From positions 124,001 through 188,000 of the forward strand of contig NZ_QMBP01000012.1 of NCBI RefSeq assembly GCF_003289945.1: a stretch of DNA of 64,000 nt, in the 5' to 3' direction. The notes under the pieces were generated by a model. It saw only the letters and a program-made list of their open reading frames with translations. It did not search any database and had not been told where the DNA came from. Below, in pieces: positions 55,810-62,853 of the stretch (position 1 is its first letter; each line of letters begins with the position of its first letter). This DNA is from Mesorhizobium hawassense (GTDB lineage Bacteria > Pseudomonadota > Alphaproteobacteria > Rhizobiales > Rhizobiaceae). Both the position numbers and the translations under genes were made by a program.

Positions 55810-57879
55810 ATGTCCAACGAAACTTCCGACGATATTCCGAGACCTGATCCCCGGCTCGCGCAATTTGCCATCAAGCAGCCGCCCGAAAAGCAGCATGCGA
55901 ACGACGACGCCCATGGTCAGCCCGTTTCCGACGACGAGTTTTCCGATTTCGAAGCGGAGCTCAACGGCGTGCTTGGCGAGTACATTGGCGAGCGCGCCCA
56001 GCCTCAGCCTCCACAGACTTTTCCGGCGTACGATTCTGCCGCGATTGCCGCGAGGGCGAAGGCTGAAATGGAAGCAGCCTTGGGGGACCGGCTGAAGACC
56101 TTCAACAATCTTGTCGAGGATGCGGCGGCCGGAGAGAAGAATTGCAGGCTCAGCGACCTACGCCAGATGTTCGTCCGCGCCATTGAAGCGGGGCTTAGAC
56201 GTAGTCCTTCGTACCTCGGTGACTTCTTCACTGCTCTTACGAAATCGACCGGACACAGCCCCAGGCGGCTTGAAGCAGCCTTCAAGGAGGTCGAGCGCGA
56301 CCACCGAGGCGCGGCTGGAGAGGGCGTCACGCCGATTGGCAGCGTCGAGCAAGGCTTGGGGTGGTTTAACACCCACATGTACGCGATCCGCGACTACGGC
56401 GGCACGATGGTGATCAAGAACAAGGATGGTACCGGCTCCTTCTTCACCCGCGATAAGTTTGTGGTCGCGTATGGCGACCGGATTGCCTTCAATGAAGAGG
56501 GAAAGCCAGTTGCTGTCGCGAGCGCCTGGCTTTCTCACGACCTGTCGAAACACAACCGCTATACCCTCGAGCGGTTCGAGCCACAGCCACCCGGCGTCGA
56601 GTTCAGCAAAGTGATTCCGCGCGCTGACGGTGACAACGATCTCAACATCTGGAGGGGCTACCAGCCCGCCATCATCCCGGCGAATCCATGTCTGAGCCTC
56701 GACCAGCAATGCCCGATGATCCACGAGTACCTGTTCAACGTCATCGCGGCCGGAGATCGAGACGTTTTCCAATACATCCTCCGCTGGGAAACCGATGCGG
56801 TAGTCAACCCCCGGCGCCTTGCAGGCAGGACAGCCCTTTACTTCTGGGACCCGCTCGGGCGCACAGGCAAGAATATGTTCTTCAATATGAACGTGGCCAT
56901 CTTCGGCAAGGAGCAATGCTTTGGCTCGGCGCGCCAAAAAGTGATGGACGGCGATTTCACCGAGCAGTTCGCAAACAAGTACTTTACCTGCCAGGATGAG
57001 GCCCCGACTGTCGCACAGAGCGGGCGCGAAGCGACCGACGCAGCGAAGCGCGGCGCGTTTCTATGGTCCTTAATCGATGATCCTACATTGGATCTTGAGC
57101 CGAAGGGGGTCGGCATGCGGCAGGTGGTCAACTTTGGCCGCCGTATGATTGCGACCAACCGGGCTTTCGCCGTATCGGGAGGGGGCGGCTCCGACCGTAT
57201 CTTTGCAACGGAAGTCAGCGCCGTTCACCGAAACGACCACAAGTTCTATGGGGCGCTTCAAGGCATCTTTGATGCCTTTCGCACGGGGGGTGAGATGGAC
57301 CGCTTCTTCAGCCTCATGGTTTCGGCGAGGGACCATGCTTGGATCCGGGAATTTCACCCGCAGGTGCATAAGCCGATAACCGCGACGATGGACGCCCAGC
57401 GCGAGCGATCGCTGGCCGGGTTTCCGAACATGCTGAAGCTGCTGCTCGACCGCGGGGAATTACCTTTTACCGAAACCGGCGAGCGTATGGACGCCGCTGA
57501 ACTTGACCCACAACTGCGCGACGTCGGCCACGTGCCTGCTCACTTCGTGCAGAGCCACATCATGCGGGCCTGCATCAACAACCTGCCGGGCATCAAAATC
57601 GACAACGTTGACGATACAGCCTTCGGTCGGAACGTTATGACCGCGTTCGCTTGGTGCGGGCGCGACGAAAAGGAGAAACGCCGGCTAAAGCGATTTGGGC
57701 GGGACTCATTTGAGGGGCGGCGCTGGCCGCCGTTGTGGGTTTGCCGTCGGCTCTGGGAACTTAAGTACTTCGGTGGCCGCCCTTACGATTGGGCGACAAT
57801 TGAGGACGGAAATGGCGGCATCCTTGACCGCCCGGATTGGAAGGTGCCAACCTCCGCTGTCGTCGTGCTCCGTCGCTGA
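55810..57879 (+). CDS. Superfamily 3-like replicative helicase (primase-helicase C-domain)
   Basis: A 689-residue protein. The N-terminal 280 residues are helical and polar with no clear domain. An SF3-type ATPase begins near 300: Walker A PLGRTGKN at 348-355 and a Walker B-like CQDEAP at 394-399, followed by QVVNFGRRMIATNRAF and VSGGGGSDR (a sensor-like arginine region). It resembles the helicase half of NrS-1-type primase-helicases, paired here with the separate primase gene at 53526-54524. Repeats after its stop may be the origin it acts on. Confidence 0.78.
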   Translation: MSNETSDDIPRPDPRLAQFAIKQPPEKQHANDDAHGQPVSDDEFSDFEAELNGVLGEYIGERAQPQPPQTFPAYDSAAIAARAKAEMEAALGDRLKTFNNLVEDAAAGEKNCRLSDLRQMFVRAIEAGLRRSPSYLGDFFTALTKSTGHSPRRLEAAFKEVERDHRGAAGEGVTPIGSVEQGLGWFNTHMYAIRDYGGTMVIKNKDGTGSFFTRDKFVVAYGDRIAFNEEGKPVAVASAWLSHDLSKHNRYTLERFEPQPPGVEFSKVIPRADGDNDLNIWRGYQPAIIPANPCLSLDQQCPMIHEYLFNVIAAGDRDVFQYILRWETDAVVNPRRLAGRTALYFWDPLGRTGKNMFFNMNVAIFGKEQCFGSARQKVMDGDFTEQFANKYFTCQDEAPTVAQSGREATDAAKRGAFLWSLIDDPTLDLEPKGVGMRQVVNFGRRMIATNRAFAVSGGGGSDRIFATEVSAVHRNDHKFYGALQGIFDAFRTGGEMDRFFSLMVSARDHAWIREFHPQVHKPITATMDAQRERSLAGFPNMLKLLLDRGELPFTETGERMDAAELDPQLRDVGHVPAHFVQSHIMRACINNLPGIKIDNVDDTAFGRNVMTAFAWCGRDEKEKRRLKRFGRDSFEGRRWPPLWVCRRLWELKYFGGRPYDWATIEDGNGGILDRPDWKVPTSAVVVLRR

Positions 57880-58111
57880 TGTTGGGCAGTCACCGTTCGT
57901 CAGAGAATGTTGGGCGGTTGGGGCGTTGGGTACCCCGCAAAAATCCCCGCACATTAAATGCAATGTTTCCAGCCCTCAGTATCTTCTTTTCCTATTACCC
58001 CTTTCAGAAACTGCCCAACGTACCCAACGTACCCAACGTTCGCCAGCAGCCCCTTGAAAATCGGCACTTCGGAATGTTGGGCAGTCGCAGATGGCGATGC
58101 CCAACATTACC
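57879..58111. other. Candidate replication origin with GTTGGG iterons
   Basis: About nine copies of an ATGTTGGGC-type motif in both orientations: 57879, 57907, about 57916, 57924, then CTGCCCAACG with two more tandem copies of ACCCAACGT at 58011-58042, 58074 and 58098. Between them lies a roughly 60-base AT-richer stretch (57950-58010). Starts at the helicase stop codon. Origin function is inferred. Confidence 0.5.
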
Positions 58112-58511
58112 CGACAGTCTTGGCCTCTCGGTTGCGAACGAACGCGACGGCGCGTCCCTACGCCCGTGTCCATGTCGACGGCTCCCCACCTCAACTCGCC
58201 GCTTGTTAGGGTCTGAGTTATGGCGAGTCGGTAACGGGTCGCCCGAAGCCCTTACTTCGCATGGCTTGCCGCTCCGAGCGCGATGTTTGTTGCGAAAGTC
58301 GCGGTGCTCTTGGCGCCGTTCTAGGGGCGACGGAAACGCCCCTTCTCCGTACCCAGGAACCCCTTTAAACTCACGGCGCTCCTTGCGACCTGTCACCCTC
58401 CGACTGTCAGGCGAAGTCGCACCCTGGGATCGGCTACGAGAAGCAAGTAACCCATCCGTAGTCTAGCATAGAGCTGACTGTTGGTGCATGATGCTACCGA
58501 GGGAGGGGACA
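58112..58511. other. Region without a convincing gene
   Basis: About 400 bases from the repeats to the HEPN-like gene. Overlapping frames exist on both strands (58004-58396 minus among them), but none has a recognisable domain. GGGGCG/CGCCCC inverted repeats near 58325 and several short palindromes are present; nothing specific is seen. Confidence 0.4.
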
Positions 58512-59099
58512 ATGGCAGATAAGATCAAAGTACGAGTCCAGGAGCACAGGAACGTTTTCATTCACAACGACCTCGCCAACGCAGCTTTCTACTTCAAGCA
58601 ACGAATCTCGGAGCGCTTGAAGAACGGAGACCACGAAGGGGTTGGGTTAGAAATGATGGCGTGCTTGACGATGATCGCATTTGCAGTCGAAGCAAAGTTC
58701 AATTTTCTTGGCCATAGACTTGTAGCAAAATGGGATGAGAGGGCACCGTATCTGGATAAGGTGAGAAGGGTGACCAAGCATCTCGGCGTCGCCTTTGATG
58801 ACAAAACCCGGCCATATAAATCCGTGCGCGATCTCAAAGATTTCCGTGACACGCTGGCTCACGGCAAACCTTTGGAGTTGCGAACAGACAAGGAGATCGT
58901 GACGACGCACGAAGAACTGGAAAAACGTGGCTATCTGACGGCTGATTGGCAGAAGAGACTCACCGAGCAATTCGTGAATGACGCGTTTGACGATATGGAA
59001 GCGATCTGGCGCGACTTACTTGCTCGTTCGAACCTCGCAATATTTGACACCCTAACCAGTGGCGGGAGCTCAATCACCTTCATTGAGAGCGTAGCTTAG
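58512..59099 (+). CDS. HEPN-like protein (possible RNase effector)
   Basis: A 195-residue helical protein. Residues 112-117 read RDTLAH, which fits the R-x4-6-H catalytic motif of HEPN ribonucleases used in abortive infection and toxin-antitoxin systems. The surrounding FRDTLAHGKPLELR and long helices agree with that fold. ATG 58512 follows GGGAGGGGAC. There is no adjacent MNT or other antitoxin gene, so it stands alone. The call needs fold-level checking. Confidence 0.6.
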   Translation: MADKIKVRVQEHRNVFIHNDLANAAFYFKQRISERLKNGDHEGVGLEMMACLTMIAFAVEAKFNFLGHRLVAKWDERAPYLDKVRRVTKHLGVAFDDKTRPYKSVRDLKDFRDTLAHGKPLELRTDKEIVTTHEELEKRGYLTADWQKRLTEQFVNDAFDDMEAIWRDLLARSNLAIFDTLTSGGSSITFIESVA

Positions 59100-59119
59100 G
59101 AAAATTCCGGAACTCCAGA

Positions 59120-59476
59120 CTATTTTGCCTTAACGATCATCGATTGCGATGCGTCGACTCCCATGCATGCAGCAACGAGCCTACTCGCGCTGGCAGGCTT
59201 ACCATCGTCCTGAATGCCGGCGATCGCTTCGAACTGTTTTCCGCCATGCGCGCACGCAGTCGTAATGTCTCCGTCGGCGCTACCCTCGATAGCGTCTACA
59301 GAGTCCTGAGCTTCGGGAGACCACGCGAGTGGATAGCTAGTGTCACTGCAATACTGGACCGCAGTATCGGCGTAACAGACTTGCCTAGCCGTTTCGAGCT
59401 GAGCAGCTGTCAGCGATGCAGCGTGCGCCGACGCTGCGGTTAGGGTGATCGCGCCGACTGCGACAGCGATGCGCAA
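59120..59476 (-). CDS. Small secreted cysteine-containing protein
   Basis: A 118-residue protein with a clear signal peptide (about 1-21, ending ASAHAAS) and four cysteines (QVCYAD, YCSDT, TACAHG, AACMG). The TTG at 59474-59476 is chosen because GGAGG lies 9 bases before it; an upstream TTG six codons earlier lacks that spacing. Unknown function; possibly periplasmic. Converges with the HEPN-like gene. Confidence 0.6.
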   Translation of the reverse strand: MRIAVAVGAITLTAASAHAASLTAAQLETARQVCYADTAVQYCSDTSYPLAWSPEAQDSVDAIEGSADGDITTACAHGGKQFEAIAGIQDDGKPASASRLVAACMGVDASQSMIVKAK

Positions 59477-59638
59477 CGTCAATGCCCTCCTCAACTATAG
59501 ATTGTACATGTTATCCCCCACACCCCCGTGCCTTGCAAGGTCGGTCGCATTGACCGCGTCGCAGCTACCTCTGACAGTACCGTTACGTCAGAAGCCGTGC
59601 TACCTGATGGGCTTGGCCAAAATCGTAGGGTGATTCTG

Positions 59639-59896
59639 ATGGTGGATCGGTACGTCTTCGTCGCCAAGGTGCGTCAGCGGGAATCGAACGGCGAAAGTCA
59701 TCATGACGGCAGCGAGCTCTGGATAACCTACTTCGAGGACAAGGCATTCACGTTCACTAGCGACGAGACGATTGGCGCAATCTACGACCGCATCAGCCGT
59801 ACTGACGGCGACGTGATTGAGATCAAGCTGATGTATGACCGGGCCAGCTACAACCCGCCGCCTGCGACCGGGGACGACGACGGGATACCCTACTGA
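59639..59896 (+). CDS. Small hypothetical protein
   Basis: An 85-residue protein starting with MVDRYVFVAKVRQRESNGES and ending in an acidic, proline-rich tail (PPATGDDDGIPY). The start sits at a plausible ATG, with weak ribosome-binding evidence. Unrecognised. Confidence 0.5.
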   Translation: MVDRYVFVAKVRQRESNGESHHDGSELWITYFEDKAFTFTSDETIGAIYDRISRTDGDVIEIKLMYDRASYNPPPATGDDDGIPY

Positions 59897-59919
59897 CCGC
59901 CTGTGGCAAGGAATCGACC

Positions 59920-60159
59920 ATGGAAACTTGGATTGAGGCTGATTGTCCGATAACGGACGAGCCAGCCGCGCGGCTTGAGAAGACGTTCGGCGACTACGAG
60001 GAGTACAGATGTCCGACCTGCAAGCACTTCCGCATCTCGGGCTCGGCGGTCGAGTCGATCAAAAAGTACAATGTAGAGGCGAAGCTCGAACTGCTGGTCC
60101 TGGCGAAGCGCCTAGCTGACCCCAAGGGCGAGTTGCCTTTCGTCATGAACGTTGACTGA
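59920..60159 (+). CDS. Small zinc-ribbon-like protein
   Basis: A 79-residue protein with CPTCKHFRISGS near 31-42 (a CxxC knuckle) and an earlier CPITDEP, a possible zinc site together. Acidic elsewhere. Starts 24 bases after the preceding stop. Function unknown. Confidence 0.55.
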   Translation: METWIEADCPITDEPAARLEKTFGDYEEYRCPTCKHFRISGSAVESIKKYNVEAKLELLVLAKRLADPKGELPFVMNVD

Positions 60160-60184
60160 CAGTGGGCGACGCAGTTCGGACCGC

Positions 60185-60403
60185 TTAGTCGCCGCTGTCT
60201 AGATCTCTTCGTGAAAAGAGGGCGTCTCGCCAAATAACCCGCTTCTCCCACCGGATCTCCACCAAACGCCGGAAACGGATTCTGTGTGCCTGCTCGTCAC
60301 TAGGGTGAAACAATTCGCTGAAGTGAGGAACATATTCCTCCACGGTCAAGAGGGCGGTTGACTTTTCGTTCCCTTTTTGTTCACATAGCACAACGGGCGA
60401 CAT
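60185..60403 (-). CDS. Doubtful small protein
   Basis: A 72-codon frame rich in charged residues (FHPSDEQAHRIRFRRLVEIR). Its start codon lies 4 bases from the divergent HNH-like gene's start, leaving no room for separate promoters, so it may be spurious or start further in. Confidence 0.3.
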   Translation of the reverse strand: MSPVVLCEQKGNEKSTALLTVEEYVPHFSELFHPSDEQAHRIRFRRLVEIRWEKRVIWRDALFSRRDLDSGD

Positions 60404-60407
60404 ATCT

Positions 60408-61265
60408 ATGCAACCAACCCCTACCTACGACGCTGTTGGTAGATGCATCTACTGCGATGCCAGGGTGCACTCCATTCACCGCGACAAACTGGGCGACGAA
60501 CATATCATTCCCGAGGCGATCAACGGCAGCCTCGTTCTTCCCCAGGCGGCGTGCGGAAGGTGCGAGGGCGCAATCAGCAAGTTCGAACAATATTGCATGA
60601 AACAGACGTTGGGGCCGCTACGGTACGCTTTAGGTCTCAAAACAAAGCGCCCAAAGGATCGGCCGGAAACGCTGCCGCTGCAGCTGAAAATTGGAGGTGA
60701 ATGGGTCACACGGGATGTGCCAGTCGAGTTGGCGCCCTTCACGCTTCTTCTCCCCATCTTCCATCCCCCAGAGATACTCTATGAGCGTGAACCTAGCCGA
60801 ACAAATATCAATACTGAGTCATTCAAGTTCGTAAACATGTCCGCCGGTGATCCGTCCGCGCTCTTCGCAAGATTCGGGGCAACGGAAGGCCGATCATACC
60901 AAGGCTCCCTGATAGGTGAACGCTTCGCATTGCTTCTTGCGAAGATCGCTCATGGATTTGCCACTGCCGAGCGGGACGACATAGATCATTTCAACCCTGT
61001 CTTAGCAGACACGATCTTACGGGAACCCTCGGCTCCGCCATTGCCCTACTTGATCGGGGGCTCTCCAAAGCTGCTCCCCGCATCTCAAGAAATCCATGAA
61101 ATTGGCCTTGCGCGCGGCGTAACCAAATTCGGAGTCACTTGGATTGTGCCGATCAGACTCTTCGGAGAATTCGGCGCGCCAAGCTATCAGGTCGTGGTCA
61201 GTGTCGAACACCCGCCGTTCCCAATCATCAATCGGACAATAGGCTCAGAGGCAGGAAAGCCTTGA
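60408..61265 (+). CDS. HNH-endonuclease-like protein
   Basis: A 285-residue protein whose N-terminus shows a zinc-bound HNH-like motif: Cys13-x2-Cys16, then DEHIIPEAING at 30-40, then Cys49 and Cys52 (ACGRCEGAIS). This arrangement is shared by many phage and defence-linked nucleases. The rest (about 90-285) is unrecognised. Possibly a restriction-type or cargo nuclease of the element. Confidence 0.65.
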   Translation: MQPTPTYDAVGRCIYCDARVHSIHRDKLGDEHIIPEAINGSLVLPQAACGRCEGAISKFEQYCMKQTLGPLRYALGLKTKRPKDRPETLPLQLKIGGEWVTRDVPVELAPFTLLLPIFHPPEILYEREPSRTNINTESFKFVNMSAGDPSALFARFGATEGRSYQGSLIGERFALLLAKIAHGFATAERDDIDHFNPVLADTILREPSAPPLPYLIGGSPKLLPASQEIHEIGLARGVTKFGVTWIVPIRLFGEFGAPSYQVVVSVEHPPFPIINRTIGSEAGKP

Positions 61266-61421
61266 CGCACCTCTCTGATGATGCGCGAGAGGCATCCAGT
61301 GCACCCCACGTCCCTATCTATCAACAGGAAACTGATCTACTCAACATCGACCCGTGGCAAACTTCTACACAAGAAAAAATAATTGTGATAATTCGCCTTC
61401 TATACCTGGGAGGGGTTTAGA

Positions 61422-62354
61422 ATGAAGACACGAGTCAAAACCGTCGTATATAGACGCGCCATGTGGCTTGATGGCCACGACCCTTCCAAAACCTTGGAAT
61501 ACTATCTGCGAGAAGCCCACAAGAAGCTGGCCAAAATCGGCCAGCGAAAATTCGCGCGCGCTGATGGCCAAGTAATAAAAGGGAACAAGGCCCACAATAA
61601 TCCCGGTGGGGGCTTGCTCCTTCACTTGGTCGCGGGAACTCCCGGGGATCGCGCCAGCATCGTTCCGGCAGCGGATGACGATTTAGAGGAATTTGAAGTC
61701 GGTACGGCGCCAGCGCCGGCAAGGCGCGATTTCATGGATGGAGATGTGTTCGCGCTAGTCCGCGGAAACGATGTATTCCTATGCTCGACCGTACTGAAAG
61801 ATGGCTCGTTTTCGACGTATTGCCGGCAACTGCTAAAAAAGGCCGATGTCGGCGATGACGCAGACGAATTCGAACTTCAGAATGTTGGAAACGTCGATAA
61901 GATGAAGCTGATCAAGGCCCAAGGTGTGAAGGCGGTCGAAGTGCGGGCTACGCTTTACGAGGCGAGTATAAATTATGTCAAGCGCAAGACCGACACGGCT
62001 GGTGCCGTAGGCGCAGCTTTCAAGCATCTAAAGGCCTTATTTGGGGACGATGTCCCTGTGGATCTGGAAAACGTGAACGTGTCCCTTTCGCTATCTTTCG
62101 ATACCCGACGGAAGGAGGGGCGAGTGGTCGGTAGGAAGCTTATGGATAGCGTAGCTCGTGACGTAATCGAAGACGAGGATGATGACTACGTCATCGTTAC
62201 CGGCAACAACCAACGGATTAGCCAAAAAGAGGTTTTCATCCGACAGAAAGTTTCAATAGACCGCCATGGGAAGTCCGTTTTGCGAGACAGCGCTTGGAAG
62301 GCGCTTCGTAAATTCGAGAGCGATTTGAAAGAATCCGGCATTGTGGCACAGTAA
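61422..62354 (+). CDS. Unknown soluble protein, first gene of a two-gene cassette
   Basis: A 310-residue soluble, acidic protein with no family that I recognise. Segments: RRAMWLDGHDPSKTLEYYLR, then HKKLAKIGQRKFARADGQV, a DGDVFALVRGNDVFLCSTVL beta-rich middle, and an acidic IEDEDDDYVIVTGN near the end. GGGAGGGGTTT precedes ATG 61422. Three bases separate its stop from the next gene, which encodes a membrane protein. The pair lies directly between the HNH-like gene and the integrase, the usual position for cargo. Confidence 0.65.
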   Translation: MKTRVKTVVYRRAMWLDGHDPSKTLEYYLREAHKKLAKIGQRKFARADGQVIKGNKAHNNPGGGLLLHLVAGTPGDRASIVPAADDDLEEFEVGTAPAPARRDFMDGDVFALVRGNDVFLCSTVLKDGSFSTYCRQLLKKADVGDDADEFELQNVGNVDKMKLIKAQGVKAVEVRATLYEASINYVKRKTDTAGAVGAAFKHLKALFGDDVPVDLENVNVSLSLSFDTRRKEGRVVGRKLMDSVARDVIEDEDDDYVIVTGNNQRISQKEVFIRQKVSIDRHGKSVLRDSAWKALRKFESDLKESGIVAQ

Positions 62355-62357
62355 ACC

Positions 62358-62849
62358 ATGCGCGCCGTGTTCATAATTGGTTCGTTTGCGGTGGGGATCT
62401 TAGTTTCAAAGTATTGGGGGGAGTATGTGGTCGGAAATGAAGCGGCGATAGGCATATTCGTGACTGTCTACACCGTGCTAGCTGGCTTTTTGGTTGCCGT
62501 GATAACAGTTCTGGGAGACCCGTCTTTATTGCCTTCCGGTTCTTGGAGGTCTGCTGAAAGCCATAGGCAGGCCATAGAAGATAGGCTGATACGCCATACG
62601 TGGTTGTTCGTGCTCTACCTGGTGACCATAGGCGTGATTTTTGTTGGTGCGCTGCTAAGCAAGGCACCTAACACCGTCATATCGGATGACACCAAATCGA
62701 TGATTGCGCACGTCCATCTGGCCTTAGGCGTCACAGCTTTCGTTCTCACGTTGGGAATGCCAAAAATGCTCATGGATATTCAGCGCAAGCGTGTTGATGC
62801 CGAAATCGACCGACGTCGATCTGAGGCCGGCATCAAGGACAAGGACTAA
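62358..62849 (+). CDS. Small multi-pass membrane protein, second gene of the cassette
   Basis: A 163-residue protein with four predicted transmembrane helices (about 3-18, 29-53, 82-101, 117-135) and a charged C-terminal tail (IQRKRVDAEIDRRRSEAG). No family recognised. Starts 3 bases after the partner gene, so the two are translationally coupled. Soluble-plus-membrane pairs are typical of several anti-phage systems, where the membrane partner may carry out killing; this is inference from layout. Confidence 0.62.
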   Translation: MRAVFIIGSFAVGILVSKYWGEYVVGNEAAIGIFVTVYTVLAGFLVAVITVLGDPSLLPSGSWRSAESHRQAIEDRLIRHTWLFVLYLVTIGVIFVGALLSKAPNTVISDDTKSMIAHVHLALGVTAFVLTLGMPKMLMDIQRKRVDAEIDRRRSEAGIKDKD

Positions 62850-62853
62850 CCTT

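Noticed and set aside
58004..58396. A 130-codon basic frame over the repeats
   Set aside because: The frame is built on the GTTGGG repeats and low-complexity DNA; no family resemblance.
61422..62849. Naming the two-gene cassette Kiwa
   Set aside because: Only the membrane-plus-soluble layout is similar; gene order differs and I see no specific sequence match.
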